Assembly (NCBI GenBank): GCA_020883125.1
Contig: JAHREW010000033.1
Span: 4,823-62,226 of the forward strand
Reading direction: 5' to 3'
DNA: 57,404 nucleotides
DNA from: Microcoleus sp. CAWBG506
GTDB lineage: Bacteria > Cyanobacteriota > Cyanobacteriia > Cyanobacteriales > Microcoleaceae
Shown here: in pieces, positions 52,301 through 57,404 of the stretch
Layout: every line of letters begins with the position of its first letter
How positions within the stretch are numbered: position 1 is the first letter of the stretch
Made by a program: the position numbers and the translations under genes
The notes under the pieces: generated by a model
The model's input: the letters and a program-made list of their open reading frames with translations, nothing else
Databases searched by the model: none
Told to the model about the DNA's origin: nothing

Positions 52301-52329
52301 AAAAAGAGGCAGGGAATATTCCCTGCCTC
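52299..52329 (-). terminator. Intrinsic terminator of the rbc operon
   Basis: GAGGCAGGGAAT (52306-52317) and ATTCCCTGCCTC (52318-52329) form a perfect palindrome; read on the minus strand it is followed by TTTTTTTATAG. The position, about 52 bp after the rbcS stop, fits the end of the rbcLXS transcript. Confidence 0.92.
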
Positions 52330-52380
52330 CAATTAGCAATGACTGTTAACCTAAAATTTAGATTAGTCAGCCAATACTTT

Positions 52381-52716
52381 TTAGTAGCCTCTGGTGTTAG
52401 GCTTGTGGACGATGAAGCTGAGCACTTGGCACTGTTTCACGTTGTCAAAACCCATGACGCGGATGTAGCAACCAGGGTTTTCTTGACGGCAAGCGTTGAT
52501 TTCTGTCATGATTTCTTGGACGCTGCGAGCGTGGAACAAAGGCAACTTCCAAAGAGTCCAATACCGCATTTCAGCGGCGGAGGTTTCGTTGAATTCTACG
52601 CCGGGAATGTAGCCTTGATCCAAGATGTATTGCAGTTGCTTTGCAATTTGTGCGTCTGTCAGCGGGGGCAAATAGGACAGAGTTTCGTAACGACGCTCTT
52701 TAGGTAAAGTTTTCAT
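52381..52716 (-). CDS. rbcS: RuBisCO small subunit
   Basis: 111 residues. [43 protein letters not shown], and [18 protein letters not shown] are diagnostic. Assembles with RbcL to the L8S8 enzyme. Third gene of rbcL-rbcX-rbcS. Confidence 0.97.
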   Translation of the reverse strand: MKTLPKERRYETLSYLPPLTDAQIAKQLQYILDQGYIPGVEFNETSAAEMRYWTLWKLPLFHARSVQEIMTEINACRQENPGCYIRVMGFDNVKQCQVLSFIVHKPNTRGY

Positions 52717-52762
52717 TTTTGTATCTCTAAGGTGTGTGTTCGATTCGCACTCGTGCGATCGA

Positions 52763-53176
52763 TTAACTCGACAAATTATCTAGATTCGCTTCCGAATCTA
52801 TGGAGGATGTTTCAGGATTGCTGCTAGTCACAGACCAATTAAGCTGCGTAATTCGCTCCAAATGCTGGCGTCTGTGTTCCATATTTGACTGTTGAATGCC
52901 AGTACAAACCATTTCTGGCAAAAATTCTGTCACATCGTGAGCCAGATATTCTCGCACAGTCATGATCCGAAATCCTAAATCTTGATTTTCCCTCAGCAAT
53001 TCTTGAATGTATGCTTCTCCATCTTGGATTTTGCCCTTGGTGGAAAAGTCGTTCAACCAGATTGCTAGAGGAGGATTGGTTTCGCTCAATTGAGCGACCA
53101 CAATCCGCACGGATTGATAGGTTAGGTAACTTGCCAGCACCTTAGCGGTGTCTTTCGCAACTTGTTTGAGATCCAT
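52763..53176 (-). CDS. rbcX: RuBisCO assembly chaperone RbcX
   Basis: 137 residues. A helical chaperone that binds the C-terminal tail of RbcL and guides assembly. Typical [38 protein letters not shown] and [27 protein letters not shown]. The spacing to rbcL (137 bp) and to rbcS (46 bp) shows a single operon. The C-terminal tail after about residue 110 is variable in the family. Confidence 0.96.
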   Translation of the reverse strand: MDLKQVAKDTAKVLASYLTYQSVRIVVAQLSETNPPLAIWLNDFSTKGKIQDGEAYIQELLRENQDLGFRIMTVREYLAHDVTEFLPEMVCTGIQQSNMEHRRQHLERITQLNWSVTSSNPETSSIDSEANLDNLSS

Positions 53177-53313
53177 TTTTGACCCCAGCCCTTAAGAGTT
53201 TTAGATTGTTGATTTTAGATTTTGGATGCAAACTTACTTGTAAATCTTCTTCTAAGATAAAGACATAACAGCAAGTTTGCTACCTAAAACCTAAAATCTC
53301 AAACCCAAAATCA

Positions 53314-54744
53314 TCAAACGGTATCCATTGCCTCGAATTCAAACTTGATTTCTTTCCAGAGTTCGCAAGCAACAGCCAATTCAGGGCTCCATTTGCAAGC
53401 TTCGCGAATGATGTCTCCGCCTTCGCGCATCAAGTTGCGGCCTTCGTTACGTGCTTGGACGCAAGCTTCCAAAGCAACGCGGTTAGCTGTTGCACCAGGT
53501 GCGTTACCCCAAGGGTGGCCCAAGGTGCCGCCGCCGAACTGCAAGCAGGAGTCGTCGCCGAAAATTTCAACCAAGGCTGGCATATGCCAGATGTGGATAC
53601 CGCCGGATGCAACTGGCATGACACCAGGCATGGAGGCCCAATCTTGGGTGAAGTAGATACCGCGAGCGCGGTCTTGTTCGATGTGGTCTTCGCGCATCAA
53701 GTCTACGAAGCCCATGGTGATGCCTTTTTCGCCTTCGAGTTTGCCCACAACTGTACCGGAGTGCAGGTGGTCGCCACCGGACATCCGCAAGCACTTGGCA
53801 AGCACGCGGAAGTGGATACCGTGGTTTTTTTGACGGTCGATAACGGCGTGCATGGCGCGGTGAATGTGCAACAGGATTCCGTTGCGACGGCACCATTTGG
53901 CCAAGCTGGTGTTTGCAGTGAAACCACCGGTGAGGTAGTCGTGCATGATGATCGGGGTTTTGATTTCTTTGGCGAACTCTGCCCGTTCCATCATTTCTTC
54001 AAAGGTAGGGGCGGTGACGTTGAGGTAGTGGCCCTTAACTTCGCCGGTTTCTGCTTGGGCTTTTTCAATAGCTTCTTGAACGAACAGGAAGCGATCGCGC
54101 CAACGCATGAATGGTTGGGAGTTGATGTTTTCGTCGTCTTTGGTGAAGTCCAAACCGCCGCGTAGAACTTCGTAAACGGCACGGCCGTAGTTCTTAGCAG
54201 ACAGACCCAATTTGGGCTTAATTGTACAACCGAGCAAAGGACGGCCGTACTTGTTCAATTTGTCGCGCTCAACGGTGATACCGTGAGGAGGACCTTGGAA
54301 GGTTTTGAGGTAAGCAATGGGAATCCGCAAGTCTTCTAACCGCAGAGCACGCAGGGCTTTGAAACCGAACACGTTACCAACCAAAGAGGTGAGCAAGTTG
54401 GTGACGGAACCTTCTTCAAACAAATCCAAAGGATAAGCGATGAAGCAAATGTATTGGTTGTCTTCGCCGGGGACTGGCTCGATGTCGTAGCAACGGCCTT
54501 TGTAGCGATCGAGGTCGGTGAGGAGGTCGGTCCACACTGTTGTCCAAGTACCGGTGGAAGATTCAGCAGCCACAGCAGCGCCGGCTTCTTCTGGTGGTAC
54601 TCCAGGTTGTGGAGTTACACGGAAAGCCGCCAAAATATCTGTATCTTTCGGGGTGTAGTCCGGTGTGTAATACGTTAGTTTATAGTCTTGAACTCCGGCT
54701 TTATACCCAGCCTTGGATTGAGTTTGGGTTTGCGCGTAAGCCAT
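53314..54744 (-). CDS. rbcL: RuBisCO large subunit (form IB)
   Basis: 476 residues. [22 protein letters not shown] and [24 protein letters not shown] with the carbamylated Lys, [20 protein letters not shown] (active-site loop) and [20 protein letters not shown] (loop 6 Lys) are complete. Fixes CO2 in the carboxysome. The N-terminus [17 protein letters not shown] is cyanobacterial. AGGAAG lies upstream of the ATG. First gene of rbcL-rbcX-rbcS. Confidence 0.98.
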   Translation of the reverse strand: MAYAQTQTQSKAGYKAGVQDYKLTYYTPDYTPKDTDILAAFRVTPQPGVPPEEAGAAVAAESSTGTWTTVWTDLLTDLDRYKGRCYDIEPVPGEDNQYICFIAYPLDLFEEGSVTNLLTSLVGNVFGFKALRALRLEDLRIPIAYLKTFQGPPHGITVERDKLNKYGRPLLGCTIKPKLGLSAKNYGRAVYEVLRGGLDFTKDDENINSQPFMRWRDRFLFVQEAIEKAQAETGEVKGHYLNVTAPTFEEMMERAEFAKEIKTPIIMHDYLTGGFTANTSLAKWCRRNGILLHIHRAMHAVIDRQKNHGIHFRVLAKCLRMSGGDHLHSGTVVGKLEGEKGITMGFVDLMREDHIEQDRARGIYFTQDWASMPGVMPVASGGIHIWHMPALVEIFGDDSCLQFGGGTLGHPWGNAPGATANRVALEACVQARNEGRNLMREGGDIIREACKWSPELAVACELWKEIKFEFEAMDTV

Positions 54745-55308
54745 ATCTCGCTTCCTAGTATTCGCTTAATTTTTGGACCTGATGGCAGGCTCTTAGAAAT
54801 ATATCAAGAAAGTGGTGCTCTAAAATTTTAATATTCTTTTAATCATCATAAGTATTGTTTATTTCCCTTTACATTAAGAAATTATTTGTAACATCTCTTA
54901 TTAAACAAAAAGTACGAATAATGCTTGGGGATCGCAACAGAAGGGAGAGGGAACAAGATAGAGGGAATCAGGAAAAAAGGTTGGTTATCTAGGAGAGAAA
55001 GAATAAAGAAAGGGAATGGAGAGTTAGTTAGAAATACCTAAAATTATAGTTGATAGTTGAGTTCGATCGCGCGATCGAACTCAACTGCCATCAAAAAATC
55101 TCAAACCGCAAATTCGCAATCTATAACTACTGTCTTCCACCGTCAAAAATCCAAACCATAGCACATAATATGGACAGGACTTGCGCGATGCCAAGTTTCT
55201 TAAATTCAAAAATCTCATTACAGCAATTGAACCGGAATGTCAACCCGGTTGCTGGGATAGCTGCTCGTAAGTCTTAATGGATATTTAGCCCCATTTTCTA
55301 CTCTGGTT
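54745..55308. other. rbcL leader and divergent intergenic region
   Basis: 564 bp. The rbcL side is AT-rich; a promoter-like TATAAT (complement of 55043-55048) lies next to the 32-bp palindrome. No gene. The long leader is in keeping with the strong, regulated expression of rbcL. Confidence 0.55.
55055..55086. promoter_or_regulatory. 32-bp perfect palindrome between rbcL and the kinase gene
   Basis: AGTTGAGTTCGATCGC (55055-55070) is followed directly by its exact complement (55071-55086). It contains two HIP1-like GATCGC cores back to back. A palindrome this long is a candidate for an operator, a cruciform or recombination site; it lies about 310 bp upstream of rbcL and 220 bp upstream of the kinase. 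Confidence 0.7.
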
Positions 55309-57063
55309 GTGCCACACCCCCATTCAAAATCTGTCCACTGCATTAATCCAGATTGCCCAAAGCCCTACCCTCAGACTTGGGGCAACAATTTTTGTCAGAG
55401 TTGCGGAGGGCCGCTGCGACTGAAAAATCGCTATGTGCCCCTACAAGTTTTGGGTAAAGGCGGTTTTGCCGCTATCTACACGGTTTGGGATACAGAATCT
55501 CAAACCGAGCGCGTGCTCAAAGTATTGCTGGAAACTTCGGCGAAAGCGGTGAAACTATTCGAGCAAGAAGCTTGGGTTTTAGCAATTTTGCGCAATCCCG
55601 GTGTCCCCAGAGTCGAGGCTGAGGGTTATTTTCATGTGCAAATGCAAAACTTGGCAGGGGAGGGAAATGCTGCGGCGCTCCGGCTTCCTTGTTTGGTAAT
55701 GGAAAAGATTCACGGTAAAACTTTGGAAGATATTCTGGATGAGCACCCCCAAGGTTGTCCGCCAGAATGGGTTTTTAGTTGGCTTAGTCAAGCTGTGGAA
55801 ATTTTAGAGGAGTTGCATAGATGTCAGATTATTCACCGCGATATTAAACCGAGCAATTTGATGCTGCGGATGCCACAATCGCCACAACTTTTGCTGGCTA
55901 ACGGTTTGGGTGGATTGCAGTTGGTGACGATCGACTTTGGCGGTGTTAAACAAATGGGTGGTGTCGCACCGGCGGGGAAAGATGCTCCAAGTTCGACGCG
56001 GTTAATTTCTCCTGGGTATAGCCCGCCGGAACAAATTGTTGGGGGCGGTGTGGGCCCGGCGACGGATTTTTATGCCTTGGGGCGGACTTGTATTCACTTG
56101 CTGACGGGGAAGTATCCGGCGGATATTGAAGATCCGATGACTGGGGAGTTGCGATGGCGGCATATTTCGCCGATCGCCCCGGCTTTTGCTAATTTGTTGG
56201 ATGATATGGTGCGATCGGATGTGCAGCAGCGTCCGGCGACGGCTGGGGATGTTCGCCAACGTTTGAGGAAGATTTCTAGTCGGAATAAGGGACAAATTGC
56301 GATCGCCCCAATCGGTCAAGCTATTCTGAAATTCTGCCGGGAAATATTGGTGGTGGGGGCGCAAAAAACTGTCAGTCTGACTGGTTTTGTGTTTGGGGCG
56401 ATCGCCCAAATTGTGGTAGCTTCTCTGGATACGGGCTGGGAAATGGTGCTCGGTGGAATTGGGGGAAGTGCGGGGGCGATCGGCGGTTTAGTTTTGGGTT
56501 ATGCTTCGCCTATTGGCCCGGAAATTGCGAATTTTTTGAATGAGGGTTTGCATCAATTAATTCCTAATATGACTTTCGCTGTGGGGCCGGAGGTGCTACT
56601 GTTTGGATTTGCTGGATTGGGAACTGCGATCGGGTTGACGGATGCGGGCAGTTTTCGCCAACAAAAACAGTATTGGCTATCGGGATTGATGGGTGTTCAA
56701 GGTTATTTGTTAGCTGGTTTGTTTTGGTTGGAGTCGAGTGCTTCTAGTGGGGTGCAGGGGATTATTTTGGGTGCTTTTGCGATCGCTTCTTTGACTGTGG
56801 GAATGGGTTTGCGGAGTCACCAATTAGTTCATGCTTTGGTGGTGGCTGTGTGCTCTACGGGATTGTTTTTGTTTCTGGATGCTTTGAGTATTTTTCCTGG
56901 GAGTTTCTTGGAGAGTTTTGCGTCGTCTAACGCTACACTGGGCTTGCTACAAGTTTGGGGGGCGATCGCCTTTTTTGGTTTGTTGGGAAGTGCGATCGGG
57001 CTTTGTTTGGGAGTTAGTCATTATTTGGTTGTGCCCGTGTTGCGGTGGTTGGGTTGGAAGTAA
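55309..57063 (+). CDS. Membrane serine/threonine protein kinase
   Basis: 584 residues from a GTG start. A zinc-ribbon-like N-terminus (CINPDCPKPYPQTW ... FCQSCGGPL; four Cys) precedes a Hanks-type kinase: LGKGGFAAIYTVWD, RVLKVLLE (ATP-binding Lys), IIHRDIKPSNLM (catalytic loop) and LVTIDFGGVKQM (DFG), with TRLISPGYSPPEQIVGG as activation region. Residues 350-584 hold several hydrophobic segments, so the kinase is membrane-bound. Typical of cyanobacterial Pkn proteins; targets unknown. Confidence 0.92.
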   Translation: MPHPHSKSVHCINPDCPKPYPQTWGNNFCQSCGGPLRLKNRYVPLQVLGKGGFAAIYTVWDTESQTERVLKVLLETSAKAVKLFEQEAWVLAILRNPGVPRVEAEGYFHVQMQNLAGEGNAAALRLPCLVMEKIHGKTLEDILDEHPQGCPPEWVFSWLSQAVEILEELHRCQIIHRDIKPSNLMLRMPQSPQLLLANGLGGLQLVTIDFGGVKQMGGVAPAGKDAPSSTRLISPGYSPPEQIVGGGVGPATDFYALGRTCIHLLTGKYPADIEDPMTGELRWRHISPIAPAFANLLDDMVRSDVQQRPATAGDVRQRLRKISSRNKGQIAIAPIGQAILKFCREILVVGAQKTVSLTGFVFGAIAQIVVASLDTGWEMVLGGIGGSAGAIGGLVLGYASPIGPEIANFLNEGLHQLIPNMTFAVGPEVLLFGFAGLGTAIGLTDAGSFRQQKQYWLSGLMGVQGYLLAGLFWLESSASSGVQGIILGAFAIASLTVGMGLRSHQLVHALVVAVCSTGLFLFLDALSIFPGSFLESFASSNATLGLLQVWGAIAFFGLLGSAIGLCLGVSHYLVVPVLRWLGWK

Positions 57064-57107
57064 GTCGAAGGAAGAAGGAAGAAGGAAGAAGGAAGAAATC
57101 CCTTACA
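57064..57107. repeat. GAAGGAA microsatellite
   Basis: Four or so units of AAGGAAG between the kinase stop and the 170-bp repeat; simple repeat. Confidence 0.8.
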
Positions 57108-57404
57108 GCCCTGGGCCGGGGCGGGTTTATGAGCTCCTTTGTTTGAGTCAATTATAGTTGGTGAAACCCGCCCCTACAGTTGAAATGCCAGCCCTGGGTA
57201 GGGGCGGGTTTTACCAGCCATCTCTGTGCACAACTAACTATCTCGTAAACCCGCCCTGGCTTTTTTGATCTTTTATCGCCCTGGGCCGGGGCGGGTTTAT
57301 GAGCTCCTTTGTTTGAGTCAATTATAGTTGGTGAAACCCGCCCCTACAGTTGAAATGCCAGCCCTGGGTAGGGGCGGGTTTTACCAGCCATCTCTGTGCA
57401 CAAC
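57108..57404. repeat. 170-bp tandem repeat with inverted G/C cores
   Basis: The unit starts at 57108 and 57278, identical as far as the window shows (the second copy is cut at the right edge). Each holds GGGGCGGGTTT facing AAACCCGCCCC, so each unit can fold into a long hairpin. The array probably continues. Confidence 0.93.

Noticed and set aside
53455..54165. Open frame of 236 codons antisense to rbcL
   Set aside because: rbcL is certain and highly conserved; the antisense frame is a codon-bias shadow with no recognisable domain.

Overview
The window comes from a filamentous cyanobacterium, most likely of the Oscillatoriales (Microcoleus/Oscillatoria/Kamptonema type). The evidence is the rbcL-rbcX-rbcS operon with a form IB RuBisCO, pcyA, two COP23 proteins, a CYP110-like P450, very many GCGATCGC (HIP1) sites, and abundant short intergenic repeats. 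The genus is an inference; there is no rRNA gene to settle it.

Layout. 0-2.3 kb: a cobalt transporter operon, cbiM-cbiN-cbiQ, on the minus strand behind a clear cobalamin riboswitch, ending inside a 53-bp tandem repeat. 2.4-7.5 kb: two Uma2 (PD-(D/E)XK-like) genes, an RDD/HEAT-like/pentapeptide membrane protein with a small membrane partner, and a decayed RNA-guided nuclease locus (HEARO/omega-RNA-like structure followed by a broken IscB-type N-terminus). 7.5-13.5 kb: photolyase, Nudix hydrolase, folK, a secreted unknown, and a PhoX-type phosphatase with a Pho-box-like upstream region.

13.7-24.5 kb is an accessory island: an AbiEi/AbiEii pair, a STAND (NB-ARC) NTPase with two decayed fragments of related genes beside it, an unknown overlapping gene pair, three small unknown genes, a TPR protein, a nucleotidyltransferase-like/XRE pair bracketed by a 144-bp direct repeat, a frameshifted PIN toxin with an intact antitoxin, a RelBE-like pair and a third Uma2 gene. 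24.7-30.8 kb: a transketolase/phosphoketolase-family enzyme, a MITE-like palindromic element, a trypsin-COP23 cluster with a truncated paralogue, and a lipoprotein.

31-57 kb is mostly conserved housekeeping: P450, threonine synthase between two GG-ending ubiquitin-like sulfur carriers, rnj-dapA-asd (minus) divergent from tig-clpP-clpX (plus), dnaX, pcyA, tatA, a small accessory patch (replication-initiator-like protein and PD-(D/E)XK protein), the RuBisCO operon with its terminator, and a membrane Ser/Thr kinase. The right edge lies in a 170-bp repeat.

The most interesting signals are: (1) the HEARO/IscB relic at 5.82-6.18 kb, with a recognisable pseudoknot; (2) the STAND/TA island and its duplicated fragments; (3) a G/C-run intergenic repeat that has become in-frame coding sequence in two essential-type genes (the phosphoketolase-like gene and dnaX); (4) two palindromic repeat families that occur side by side at two distant loci.
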